DNA from: Atopsyche davidsoni
Lineage: Eukaryota > Arthropoda > Insecta > Trichoptera > Hydrobiosidae
Direction of reading: 5' to 3'
DNA length: 64,000 nt
Assembly (NCBI GenBank): GCA_022113835.1
Contig: JAILWY010000029.1
Span: forward strand, 3,440,001-3,504,000
Numbering within the stretch: the stretch's first letter is position 1; each line of letters starts with the position of its first letter. This document shows, piece by piece, positions 44,493 through 57,189 of this stretch. A program made the translations under genes and the position numbers. The notes under the pieces are model-generated. The model was not told the origin of the DNA, did not search any database, and saw nothing but the letters and a program-made list of their open reading frames with translations.

Positions 44493-47400
44493 GTAAGGTG
44501 TCCCCCGTCCCCTCACGCCACTGGTGATATGTGCTAGCGTCCATGGTGTCGCCGGCGACGATCCGCCCCCAGATACCATGGTATACCACGCGGCACCAGG
44601 CGTAGACACCCACGTATATCATACGGCACCGATGGCGCGCCCGTTGAGATTCGCGGATTACACCCGGGGAGAACTCATTCATTGATACATAATTTAAATG
44701 ATATTTAAAAAATAACTCTACAACTCGAAATGTTTAGTCATTGTGTGCTGAAATTTTAAGTTTGGGATATTTTAACATTTAACGTTTCACTGTACCCCCT
44801 GAAGATCTCCGGGGGTGAGTTTCAATTTGGGAAAGACAATATCCCATAAATCTCGTAATCTTCGGGAAACTTTTTCGGAGATACAATCTGCCGAAGGTAA
44901 TCTCATAAGTTCTCGCAGTTCCATTAAATAGTTCCAATTCAACTTAAAGAAAAAATTCCAGCAAAATAGAAGTCTCTGCTACACAATCTATATTTCCTAA
45001 TTGGTTTTACTAGAAAGACTACTCTTACTAATTTATTTTCATAATATGCTTATAAAGCTTTAATTCGACAAGACATTTATTTAAGCAGTAGAATCGTTGA
45101 GGGTTTTTGTATATTTTTTTTTACTGTACAATTCTTTCAGTATTTCTTTGTATTTTAATCCCAAAATAATCATCGGATCTCAACTGGTACCTCATTGAAA
45201 AAAAAACCGTCTCTTCGAAACCTCACGAGTAGACCTAAACATGACAACCAATCGGATGAAAATAAAACAATATCAATATCATGCAAACGAACGATAGTTT
45301 CGAATAATAACCTTATCTCAATATCAATTTACGTATTTGTAAAATTTAAAAAAAAAATAATATTGTAATAGTAGTAATTCTTAAATATGCTTCAAAACAT
45401 ATAAAATATTGTTATTTTAAGTTAAATAAACAATTGCTTAATTTTTTATGTTTATTTAAACGCAACAATCATCGAATATCAATTGAAGTTTGAAATTAAG
45501 TTCAATGCGATTAGTTTTCGTCCGATTGCGCTCATGGCACCTCACATCGGCTCACCTTAAACACTCTTAGCTTCTATGCGCTCACACTTGATGAAATTGA
45601 AATAACAGGACTGTTATTTGAAAGCAGAAAGCCATCGCAAAGACGCGGCGATCTCAACGTTCAAATATACAGATACATGTTATTTCAACCTACATCACCC
45701 CCAAATGGTATGACTCTTTCAACCTATTTTAATCTCTTCACACAATAGGCACAAACTACACGTAGTGTTAACGCCTTTCAGAAATTCGGGATCATTCTCA
45801 ATTTACATATACGCCAATCTCAACGCATTATCATCGAATATCAATTTATCCTCACCGAATATCAACATTACCTTTAGATCATTTTTTTTATTTTATCTAA
45901 GTAACTATATAAATTATCTGTATACACTCATACATTTTGATTTTAAAATAATAACTTTATATCAATTTAATATTATTTAATATTTTTATATGTAATAATC
46001 TGATTTCAATTTAATTTTTAAACATTTGATTGTTTTTAGTTTTATAAGTTGTTAAAAATAAATTGATATTCAGTGAGTATATGTGTTTCTTGAATATGAT
46101 TGTATCGTTGCTTTATCTCGGTACGTTTTCTTGGTATCCCGGATTTCTGGTATGGCTGACTTGTTTTTCACTGCAAAAACATTGTAGATAGCTAATGATA
46201 CATACTATTGCTTCAACCACCCAAAACAATAACGAGTCTTCAAAAGGTAACAATTAAGTAAAAATTTATACCAACATCACATTCTGAGACACTCTGATAC
46301 ACCAGTTAACAAAAGACCAACAAAATTATAAACAACATGTGTCCAATATAAACAGTCTCATCAACAACATATTTAAAAAAAAAAAAAAAACAAAGTCTAT
46401 GTAACAGATCAAAATAATATATATTTTATTGTATGTACTGAGGATATATTCGATGTTGTATTGATAATGAAAAAAATATGTGTAATATTTTAGAATTGTA
46501 TGATAGAGGATGCATAAATGAGGTTTTATTTCTTTTAAATAGTAGTAATTTATAATAACTTTGAGCATATTGAAAATTTCTAAGGTATTTATTTGGTCGT
46601 TTTTTATTATTATTATTATTATATAAATATCATTGAATAAAACAAAACGGCTAACGAGATTCACTTAGGCAGTGAAAACTCATTAGCATTATCGAATTTA
46701 AAATATATATATATATATAATTTCATATTTTTAGAGTTAAAATAATTTTAATGGTTTTGACAACTTAAAAGTGTATAAATGAAATCAATCATATCTAATT
46801 AACGCAATCTTAAATGTTTACCAATAGATAAAGGCTTTTTGCTAATAAACTTTGCGATTCGTTTGCACGAAAAACAACGGAGTCTTTCAGCAAAGAAGTG
46901 CGAATAAATCGCGAAAAGCCTGTAGGAATTTCCACGAGAGAGGAGGCAATACATTTTTACAAATTTCCAAAACACCATTACAAAAAGGCAACACAGATTT
47001 CAGGACCACCCCCTGAAAGTTGAGAAAATTCAAAATGAATCCCGAAATTCAAATCATCATAACGATAATTATGTTGATAATGCCGAATTTAAAGAAAAAA
47101 GAGGAGAATCGGCGGAGTTTTCGGAAAGCGATAGAAGTTGGGCACATGTTTTCTGTTTTTCGAAAACGTGCCTGATTTTCATTTCCTTACCCGCCCCCCC
47201 CCCCCTTCCTCCCTTTTCCGCCCCTTCGACACTCCATTAGAAAGGCTTCGAAACCTTTTGTTATTTCATCTAATTTTCGAAACATTCCCACCCTTCTTAC
47301 TTCAGCCGCGATATCCCAAGCATATATCAAATAATTTATTTAAAACATATATTATTACTTATTGTTTTGAAGCAATCGATTCGTTCAATCGAAGGCATGC

Positions 47401-49808
47401 AGTGTGCGTGAATAAGCCTCGAAGTAAAAAATATATGCAAGGGAACTTTTCAAGACGTGGAAGACCGAATCGAAAGCTTCGCCAGGTGGACCGAGGGGCT
47501 ACTCGATGGGGGGGGGTGTTTTTCTCAGGAACCGTTCGGGAACCGCTGGGCGTCCCAAGGTCACGCCTTCTCCCCGGGTCGGGAATAAATTTCCCGGGTA
47601 ACAAGGTTTCCTCCGCTGCCGTATTAGGGACATCCCCCGCCCGCTCTCCCCTTCGCCGAGATAGATAACATCGAGAGAAATGCCCCGAAGAGCTCGGGGA
47701 TTCCGCGTTAAAGCCGCTTCCGGGAGGGCACTACTTTCGACTGCATTAAAAAATCGCCCTTTTGAGGGTTGGATTGGTTTTCACTGCCGGTTCTTTATGT
47801 TAGTAGTTTTTTTTTTTTTTTTTTTCTGTTACCTACTGTCTGGGCTGATTACTCTCAACGCTGGCCACATGGTTGGCAGTGGTGGCAATGTATATATGGC
47901 CACTTGTTCGGAGCTGTCACTGCCGTAGGAAATATCTCATAATACTATCCAATACAAGTTTTGAGTAGTTTTCAAATATTATCGGTTCAAAAATCATGTG
48001 CCAGATTCAACTGCTCGGGGGTTCCGCCACCCCCTCGTCGCATTTTTAATGCTTATTCCATGAACGCCATGAATATAATAATGTACAAGCAAAGTCTATG
48101 TTAATCGCCTTGTACTCCTGACATCACGACCGCCAGCTTTGAATTTACCTCCGCATAAAATTTGACTAAATTTTCGGTCATATTTAAAAGCTACGCAAGG
48201 GTCCTTTAGATAATACAAGGGCGGAGGAATAAACATTTAAATTTTATTATTTTCATAACTGCTTCGTGAACATTGTGAATTCGCATTTGTAAAATTACAA
48301 GTATAACCTTAAAATGTTGTTTATAATTCCGATTATATATTATTATTTTTTATCTTTGATCGAAACTGTATTTTGTGCCCCGAGCGTATGTGAAAGTTTG
48401 GCAAAGAAGGAATGGACATGTCAAAGGACCCACTATACTATATACCATAAGAAAACCATGAACCGACATATGTTAAGGCACATGAAGAAGAAGTGATCGA
48501 TTTATAGATGAAACGTCGAGAAAAATCTTTTGTATTGTGACATAGCTGAGATTTAAAAAACACGTAAGAGCTAAGCCACAGTTTTTTCTCATTTAAAAAT
48601 ATCCGAAAATATCTCATTTAAAATGTGCTGTACACGTGTTATTAATTGTAGCGGATAATGACAGTATATATATATATTATTTTTTTATGTCGACTTGTCG
48701 GGACACGCTGTATATTCCACGTCCCTCCCGGCGGGGGTTTCTTTGATATTTTCTCCAGTGGCGTCTCTCGGATTCGCGGGAGGTAGATTAAAATATTCAA
48801 AAATATGCAAAAAAGTGGGTATAAATACGAATACAGGTTTAACATTAAATTTTAAAATACGCGAATTTCCCGAAATCAAACTCGATTATGCTGAATTATG
48901 GAATAAATATTGTTTGATGTTTTTAAGAAAAATAACCCGTTGTGCTTCGAATTTATTACAAAGGTTTTTTTTTCTTCTTGCTCGATTTAACCTAACGTCA
49001 ATATAAAAAAAAAATTGTTAATGTATTTAAATAGAAATAATTCTTATTGTTTTATTGACACGACAAAATTTATAATTAAATAAGGTTATAACTTTATTCT
49101 TTGATATTAGGGGTGAGTTGTCAAAACCGTTAAAAAAATTACTCAAAAATTAATGAACAGATTATGTATAAATATATATAACTCTTAAAACTGATTACTT
49201 ATTATTTTTAATTGCTAGTAAAATATATTAAAAATATTGATAATCAACTTAACTAAACATTTATATTTATTTTAATTTTTGAATGAATAAGAATGCGAGA
49301 ATAACTTTATATAATAAAAAATTTATGAAAGCGTGATTGAATGTTTATTTATGTTAAAGTAGATTTTTTTTTATTATATGCAAATTATATTTTACCTTTA
49401 AAAAGAGGCAGATTATTTTACTTCCAACAAAATAATTAATTTGTCCATAATTACTAAAATTAATTTTTTTTATTATAAAGAAGCTTCAAAAAATATATTT
49501 ACATTAAGATTTTTATTCAAGCCATGCAGTAAATGTTGAGGCTATTTTTGTCTTTATATTCTGCTGCATTTTTATTCTGTGTGTTCTTGAAGACGTCTCC
49601 TACAGACGGAACCGAAGCGTCGGAGAATATCAAGACAAAAAGCATCTGAACCGTATTTTTTTGTTGGATATATTTTTTTTATGAAATGGATGGATGGAAG
49701 GGATGTAGACATTAGTTATTAAGAAGCGAAGAGGATCCTGGAAAAGGGCACGGCAGTCCAGTTCGAACGATGGATGAAGAAGAGCTGACGCTTATCATGT
49801 CCGTGTAG
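44493..49808. other. Intron D-E
   Basis: Very AT-rich 44700-47100, poly-C and GC patches 47180-47720, and a (GAA)n-type tail near 48478. At 49586-49625 the + strand has CTTGAAGACGTC, a short hairpin and GAAGCGTCGG, perhaps another decayed hammerhead-like motif. No exon seen. Confidence 0.45.
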
Positions 49809-50207
49809 AGGGAAAACCGGTCCGTGGAGAACCAGATCTGTTCATGACGAGACTCCTTCGCCTGAGGCACGTCCCCAGGCGCCCGACGCTCCAACCACCC
49901 TCAGACCGCCACCCGGACAGATTCAACCTCCACCCCAGCCGACTGCCGGAGTCCTCGAAGCCCCCCGTCCACCACAAGCACCACCACAAGAGCCTGTCTC
50001 TGGAGTACAAGTCCAACGTCACCAGATACGTGGCGCCCGACGGGACCATCCTGCTGGTCACCGATAACGGGACCCAAGTCATTACTGACACCGGGGGCGG
50101 AGACCTCATAAGGGCGATCATAAAGGCCATGGGGCACCGCTCAAGGTCGTCATCAGCATCAGCTAGCAGGAGGCATCCGAATGTGTCCAGGGCGCGTGCG
50201 CACTCCG
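49809..50207 (+). CDS. Gfrl: Gfrl-like receptor, exon E (basic His/Ser-rich tail)
   Basis: Encodes about 133 residues with no cysteine. In order it has an Arg/Pro-rich start (LLRLRHVPRRP), a His/Lys cluster (VHHKHHHK), a conserved-looking segment (LEYKSNVTRYVAPDGTI, then LVTDNGTQVITDTGGG, then DLIRAIIKAMG), and a Ser/Arg-rich end. NVT and NGT are potential N-glycosylation sites. I placed the acceptor at GTGTAG (ending 49808), which has a CTGAC branch-like motif about 20 nt upstream and gives the phase 1 entry exon D requires; the pyrimidine tract is weak. An in-frame TGA at 49775 excludes a much earlier start. The donor GTGAGA starts at 50208, phase 1. The ATG at 49844 is internal under this model. 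The strongly GC-biased coding block in AT-rich surroundings supports a real exon. Confidence 0.75.
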
Positions 50208-50852
50208 GTGAGACCGCTGAAGTGCTTTTAAACATTTTTTCCCTCTGTCCGATCTGTTTCTTCTGCGTTACAAATAACTCTTGGGCAGCGCAAACACCCC
50301 GATAAAGAGGAAGCCCCATTCGGAATGCCTTGGGCCTTTGGTGTGTGTCTTTGTAAGTGCAAGACGGGTGGAGAAGGAAGAACACTCCCAATTTTTGTCA
50401 TTTTTTCCGAATTGTCTCTCTGCTAAAAAAGATGATTTCTCAAATCTGTTTGGTGATTCTGGCTTGGTGAAACTCATGCTTCTTTTTTTTTTTACGGAGA
50501 ATAACATTTACTCCACAGATCATATTGCTTGGTAAGACTTATATTTCATTTCACAGTTAGTCAAGAACAAAGATAGTGTTTAAAATCTGTTTGATCATTC
50601 GTACTTAGTAAAAACACTTTTTTATGTATCTTTGCTAAAAAAGATTATTTTTTTTAATTTTAATGATAATTTTTGATCTTAAAATCTCACATTTTATGAT
50701 AAAAAGGATAAAATTTACTTCAGAGAATCAATCACAGGAAATAAAGAGCAAAACTGGAGCACATTTTTTGCTAAAATTTGGTCAAAAAAGATGATGTATA
50801 AAATTTATTGAATTCTACGTGTTGCTTATTACCAATGTGCTTTTCTACGGAG

Positions 50853-50948
50853 GATGCTTTTTTCCCCGGAGAAGGAATAAAATCTTGCTGGAGAGCATCA
50901 GTTTCGCCAAGCGAGGTCACAGCAGACGCGACGCCGACCGCGGTATCG
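50853..50948 (+). CDS. Gfrl: Gfrl-like receptor, exon F (short basic exon)
   Basis: A 96-base exon too short to stand out as an open frame. It reads about 31 residues, CFFPRRRNKILLESI then SFAKRGHSRRDADRGI, very basic and consistent with the Ser/Arg-rich end of exon E. The donor ATCG|GTGAGT at 50949 is strong. The proposed acceptor ends at 50852 (TTTTCTACGGAG) after a pyrimidine-rich stretch and gives phase 1 entry and exit, matching exons E and G. The other frame open here, starting at 50808, would leave in phase 0 and cannot join exon G. The dibasic and tribasic sites (RRR, KR, RR) could be cleavage sites, but that is inference. Confidence 0.62.
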
Positions 50949-53123
50949 GTGAGTGAAAAGCTGCTTTTGGGGACAGATTCACCAACAATCTACCACACAT
51001 TGCTTGCACACATCAGAACTCCACGACCTGTTCCAAAAAACCATCTGATCACACCTCAATTGGCCAAACCCTACGCTACCGCAAGCTATACCACCCCATC
51101 ATATGAACAGACCATCATTTCAATTATTTGCATCAACAGTTTCAGTCTAACGTAGAATTAGAAACCATTTGACCAGCCAGCTTACTTGAGAGACGACCCT
51201 CCGGGCGCATTCCCAAGGTCCATTAAACTAAACGAGACAGTTGGTCTCCCCCGAGGAGTCCCCATTTAATCGCATCAGCGGATTTTTTCCACTTTTAATT
51301 AATCTCCCTCCCGATTTCTGCTTCATCTGGACTTTGTTTTGGAGTACGAACTATGATGTGGTATCACCAAATTTAATTTTGTGTCTCACAGTCACGGTGA
51401 CATTGAAAAGAGAGACATGAACTCGTTGCCTACAAAAAGAAACAAATAAATCCTCGATCTCTCTCTCTTTTACATGCAACCGTTATTTTTATTTATTTAA
51501 AGCTGTCCATTTTTTAATCAAAGACTTTATGACATAAAAAAAAATTAAATACACTGTTGGGTCATTTTTTTCGTCAAAACTTTGATTAAACATTCGGCAA
51601 GTAATAAATAAAATTGTTTATCGCATTTCGTTTAGCCCTTATCGCAGGCCTTCTCCGTCACCGGCGAGCAATGTGCTCATCAATTTTATTATTATTTTTT
51701 CCATTTATTTTACACATTTTTATTTCAATATTATACACACACTATACGGGATGCTTCAAAACCGATGGTATCACTAATAATTTTTTGTTGCGAAAAATAA
51801 AAAAAAAGTCATACTGGGCAAATTTTTAAGAACAGTTTTAAAGAACGACTATTCAAAGCAATCTTACAAAATAATATATTTATTCTGCACGCGATACAAT
51901 GAGTTTCGAAGCACGCCGTGAGCGATGTTGTTTATTTCCATTGCACGTGGGAGTTGAGAAGAGGAGGCCTGTCATATTCGTACTTCCGTCAATCAATTTC
52001 CGTCTCAAAAGCAAAGTTTCCTCTATAAAACCAACTTCCCAACTTCAACGGTCGTATCTCTTCTCTGAAGATCAAATTCAATTTGCTTCGTCTCACTGAG
52101 GGATTCGCGATATTAATTTGCCTCCGGGTCTATTTTGTAACACTCCACCAAAAATAAAATAATAAAATTTTCTAATAACTAATTCATTTATATAATTAAA
52201 ACATATTCTTTATTGAATTACTTGTTATATAGTAAAGAAAGCAGGCTATCCCATATTTTTTTTAACTCGGTTTCCGAAAGGTTGATCAACAAAAATTCCG
52301 ATTGAAGATCACACAATTTATTTGTTAATCTTGATATAACTATGTAACCTTTTAGAAACTATAAATAATTATCTATTATTTAAATGGATATTTTTTTAAA
52401 TCGAAACTATTTGAGAATCATCCATCTTTCAGGTTATATTTTTTTTATTATTGTGTAATTATTTAATGTATTAAAAAAACCGTGTCATCTTTCCATCTGT
52501 ATTTAATCCTAAATGCCATTTTCGTATTGTGTTTTGTAAATATAATTTATGCCATAATATTTTTTTATATACCCCATCATCACACAATTAATACAAAAAT
52601 ACCATTTTGCATTTTTATATATATATAAAAACGAAAACATAAATTTCACAGCCTCTATATAAATATTTATTTATTTTGAAAATATTTACATATTTTTGTG
52701 TTACTTCAAAAAATTTTATAAACGTGTTTTGAACATTTTTTTTAATTTTAGTCATTTTGAAGTAATCCTTAAAAAATATATAAATATTAAAAAAAAATAC
52801 ATTTATACAACTTCACATATAAGAAACTATAACACACACGTTACCTAGAAAAACTATTTCTGAAAATAATATAGAATATAGAGACATAGATTATAATTGA
52901 TGTTGATCGAAAAAAAAGGTTTTATGGTGATTCGCGTTGATTCGATTGGGACATCCCCTTAACTATTTTTTTCATACACTATTTTTTTTTTTTTTAATGC
53001 TTTAATGATCAAACAGTATTTTATAAATAATTTTAAATATGCTTGAAGAAAAAATACTGAAAAAAAATTTTTTTTTGCTGTGAAAGAAAAACATTAAGGC
53101 CATGCTCAAATTGTTTGACGCAG

Positions 53124-53164
53124 TTGCCAGCAGAACCGACGATTACGACTTCTATACTATTTAA
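53124..53164 (+). CDS. Candidate alternative 3' terminal exon of the receptor gene
   Basis: After TTGTTTGACGCAG the sequence reads, in phase 1, VASRTDDYDFYTI followed by TAA at 53162-53164. Exon F leaves in phase 1, so this could be a short alternative C terminus spliced after F. The stretch 53095-53160 is noticeably less AT-rich than the surrounding kilobases. An AATAAA lies near 53480. The evidence is only composition and a one-in-three phase match, so confidence is low. It may be a chance open stretch. Confidence 0.22.
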
Positions 53165-56100
53165 GTGAGTGTTAGAAATCTATATCTGTCTCACCCTGCA
53201 GCTTTTTCTATCTCACTCGACTACTGTGGTAAACTAGGATGTACTGATTATGTTTTTATTCCTACAAATATATATCAATTTATATTTATTATAACCGATT
53301 CAATACAACTGCCAATTTATTTTAACTTAATACTATCAATTAAAAATATTTGTATCTGATTTGGTTTGATATATATGAGTAGAAAAATAGTTTTGTCATA
53401 TCTCTAAAGTCGACCCAAAATATATATATTACGTTTTGGGGAGTTTTTAGAATACGACGGCTACGGGTGTGTATAGTTAGAATAAAAATAATAGTCAAAA
53501 CGTTATATTTGCTCCTTCAGAGTTTTCTTCCTTCGAAATGAAATATAAAATCTAAATATATTATATGTATGCTGGATTGCTTTACTTGTATCGATGTTGT
53601 GCCCTTTTCTATTTTAAATAAGTAAAAAAAACTAGTTTCTAAGTATTTTCTTATCTAAATGTTATATGTGTACTTTTTATACATTTTTTATGTCAATATT
53701 CCAACGTCAAACAATGCAACAACTACATTTAAACTGTTTATTTAAAAAATGAAAAAAACTGCTTTTGTACTATTTTTGCATGAATTTATTATTTTTTATT
53801 TCATATATATTTAATTACAAACAAAACAAGAAACATACAACTGAAAAACTTTTAATAACATATTAACACTTTCTCTAAAAACATATATTATATATACTAT
53901 ATATAAATTAAAAAATAATAAAATGAAGAAACGGACAGTATATTTTGATCTTAGAAAAACAAATATATCAGTTTATATGCAAACGAAAATTGTATTTTTA
54001 TTACTGGATTAACCTAAAAACTGAAATGATTTATTTTTCTAAGGAAGTATTGGACATTTTTGATACCAGGTACAATATTCAAATCCACACTGTATATCTT
54101 TGTATTAGCAGTTTGAAGTTAATGTGACTAGCAATACTTTATAGTTGCATTCGATTTTGTGTTAATATTGCCATTTAAAAATGTTTAAAAACCCCTTCTG
54201 TATGTAGCATGACTTGAGTATTTACCTACATGTATATTATTGGCATGGAATGTCGCATGCATTGTGTGCATTTTGGTGTTTTTTTGATTATTTTTCGTTT
54301 ATCTACGATTTCTATGGGTTACTTGTTTTTTTTTTTTTTTTTCTTTCGTTTTTTTTCCTTTTCACTCTCACTTATTCCAAATCAGCACTTCTAATTCTGT
54401 GTTTTTATTTTCAACAACAAAAAAATTAAAACAAAAAAAAAACTCGGCCTCCGACTTAAAACTATTAAAACAAAAAAGTCAACGATAATTTTTTTTTTTA
54501 TTCATAGGTTAGCATATTTTTATTTAGATATTTTCTAAGCATTACGTCATTAATTTTTGAACATAGTATTTTTGTTTGTCATTTCTTGGATTTTTTCAAT
54601 CGATTTATTTTTAACAATTTAAAATTTAGCAAACAATTTAAGTGAACTGAAATTATATTATGGTTCATTTATTGAGACTTATTAAATATATATATATATA
54701 TATATTAAATATTCAACGCAAGCACAAATACTGTAGTTTAAAATATTTTGACAATTGCAATAGAAAAAAATAGTAGTAACAACCGAAAAGGGTAAGAACT
54801 TTTAGATATACCCTAAATATGAGATGCAGTAATTTTTTTTTTTGAAAAAAATTATTTAAAAACATATATGTTAAGTTTAATATTATACGAGTACATATGA
54901 AAAATATAATACTCTAGCCTACACTATATTAAGTATTATTTTTTATTTTTTTTATGTGTACCCTCCACTCGCGGTTTTTTTTTTTAATGAAATATATCTA
55001 AACAAAGGAAAAACCATAGGTTTTTTTTAATTAAAATAATTTTTATACTAATATTATTTGATGATAATATTTTATGATAAGAAAACATCGATGTCCGGTA
55101 TAGAGTGCAAAAAAATGTATTAATATGAATGAATCTTTTAAAATACGAAAAACTCAAAACAATCCTTAATTTATCCTATTTTTTAATTTTTAATAATTGC
55201 TTTTATATATTTTTTGACGAAAAAAATATTTCGTATTTTCTAACTGTTACAATGAAAATATCAGCTTATATTTTAGAGAATAAATGTGGTTTTTTTTTTG
55301 TAAGCAAAAATGATGGAAGTGGTCACCCTTAAGTTTGTACAGAAAAGAAGATATATTGGAATATATTCCTTAGAGACTAAATTTAACAGTTTTTATAAAA
55401 CGCCTCATGGCCCAATGGTTAGCACACTCGCTTACTGATTATCGGCAAGTGAAGTAAGCTTTTTATCTTCCAAGTGTTATTCGTGATTTCATTTTATGTT
55501 ACACAAGGGTATTTTTCATTTTAAGCCTTTGATATTGATAGAGATTTGAACCTACATCGTATCTACTGTAGCTCTGCGGCGAAGTAAAAAATTTAACCAT
55601 CACATACAAGTGTGACACCCGTTTGCCAGACGATCATTCAAACCTTGTAGAAATCTTTGAAACAGAGACGCGCTCGCAAATCACTAAGTTTCGTGTTAAT
55701 TTAGTAAATTTTAATTTGTGTGCAAAGCTGGGAATACTTATTTAAAATTTATGGACAAATGAACCCTCGCCTGAAAATAAATACGCCGAAAGATAAGCCC
55801 GTCTCGATGGATCCTGTAATCAGGTCCCGGATTACTTGGGACGGGGGCGGCGCTACACAGAATTAAACACTCGTTACAAAGTACAGTAATTATCTTGTTT
55901 ATTGCCGTTTCAATACTGTAAAACGGCCGTTACAAAAGTTGCTGATGTTTATTGCTCCTGAAAAACTTTTCAGCTGTGAGCGGAATCGCGAAATCTTTCT
56001 TGCACAGTGAAAATGCTCCGCTGGGGGTTGTTTCACGCGAATCCTCCTCGATGCTAGCAAGAGACACCAAAATATTAATTTTTAAAAAAATATGAGCGGT

Positions 56101-56660
56101 AGACATCTTAACTACGTAAATATATATATTTTTTAAACAATATCGATTTGCGATTCAAAACTTGGAGGTTCAAAGCAAAACGCTATATCGTTCCGGCATA
56201 TGCTTTGTTTCTTGTTTTGTTTGCTTGAAGATAATTTATGATTGTCGCCGAACTAAAAACTTACGCGAATATTAAAAAAAAAATTATGCAATGAAAAGAT
56301 GCAATTCACTAAAACCCATGTGCTTCATTATTTTTATTGTTTTAATATAAGAGCAAATATATTCTAATAAATTGTATTGATACGGTGGTTGTTAATTTGG
56401 ATACGACGCCTGGCAGAAATTTTTTGAGTCAGTGTCTCAAACTTTCGAGGTTTTTTTTTCTTCGTTTCATGTGTGAATTAATAACTTAAAAAACATACGT
56501 TTTAATTTGTAATAATTATGTTAAGTTTGAAAAATTAAATTCTCCCGTTTTGATCATTAAATAAACTTTAAAATGATCACTACATTGGCATGAGAATTGA
56601 TGAGATTGGTCTGGGTTCGAATCCCACTTTAATATCAGATTTTTGAGAATTGTTTTCGTA
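53165..56660. other. Intron F-G, AT-rich portion
   Basis: Very low GC with A/T runs and (TA)n tracts (for example 54688-54706). Apart from the tRNA-like fragment at 55400 I see nothing. Confidence 0.5.
55400..55490 (+). repeat. tRNA-like (box A) SINE-head fragment
   Basis: GGCCCAATGGTTAGCAC with ACTCGCTTACTGATTATCGG resembles a tRNA D arm and anticodon arm; a diverged box-B-like GAGATTTGAACC follows about 100 bp downstream. This is probably a SINE remnant. Confidence 0.4.
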
Positions 56661-56664
56661 TAGT

Positions 56665-56880
56665 TTTAAGTCTTCTTCGGGTGCCTCTCCTCACAAGTAG
56701 TCGGTGAACGGAATCCACGGCTTGCCTTTGGCTTGCTTACCAATATGTCTAATTATTCGTTTGAATGTACTCCCGACTTTCAGCCACTGTTGCGCATTCC
56801 GCATCCACGTTAATTGTCTTCTTCCAATGCCGTATTATTCATATTAATTTTTACATAGGAGTTACTTTTAATGACGCAAT
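56665..56880 (-). mobile_element. LINE 3' end with coding remnant
   Basis: CTTCTTCGGGTGCCTCTCC, then CGACTTTCAGCCACTGTTGC, GCATTCCGCATCCACG and CTTCTTCCAATGCC: antisense of the conserved C-terminal MRN(W)RQW-type region seen at 22250. Confidence 0.7.
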
Positions 56881-57037
56881 CAACGCCTCTTTTTCTTCTG
56901 ATGTATTCATGAAAAATCAGTTGCTGAAGGCTCCATTTGTTATTTACTGAAAATGCAAGACTTCATAGCATATAAAAAAAATATTTTTGTAGGCGATATA
57001 CATGGGACTTAGTTACTTTCTGTTGCATTCTGTTCAG

Positions 57038-57086
57038 GCGCCAGGGCCCATCTTCGCGGGGCTGAGAATCCTCGCTAAGCCCCCGG
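57038..57086 (+). other. Exon-like segment with strong splice sites (possible cassette or poison exon)
   Basis: A 49-base GC-rich segment lies between an excellent acceptor (TTCTGTTGCATTCTGTTCAG) and an excellent donor (GTAAGT at 57087). Read in phase 0 it is open (APGPIFAGLRILAKPP) and leaves in phase 1, matching exon G. Entered from exon F in phase 1 it meets TAA after 13 codons and would act as a premature-stop exon. It is part of a GC-rich patch at about 57010-57190. No protein similarity is recognised. Confidence 0.3.
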
Positions 57087-57189
57087 GTAAGTCGGGGTGG
57101 AGCCGCCTTAAGGAAAATTCTGGAAATTAATGTATCCATTATTAAACAGGAGAATTTGAAAATGGCCGCCGCCGCCGCAGCCGGGACAT

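Noticed and set aside
44275..44609. Open frames on both strands over exon D (44275-44496 +; 44316-44682 -)
   Set aside because: Wrong frames: only the DQCREAW frame has the GDNF/GAS1 cysteines and the required phase 2 entry.
48314..48496. 60-codon frame ending RHMLRHMKKK, resembling a C2H2 zinc finger
   Set aside because: Only one convincing Cys and a partial H-x3-H; the end coincides with a (GAA)n LINE tail.
49795..50391. 198-codon minus-strand frame over exon E
   Set aside because: Shadow of the GC-rich + strand exon; it extends through the donor into intron sequence and has no domain.
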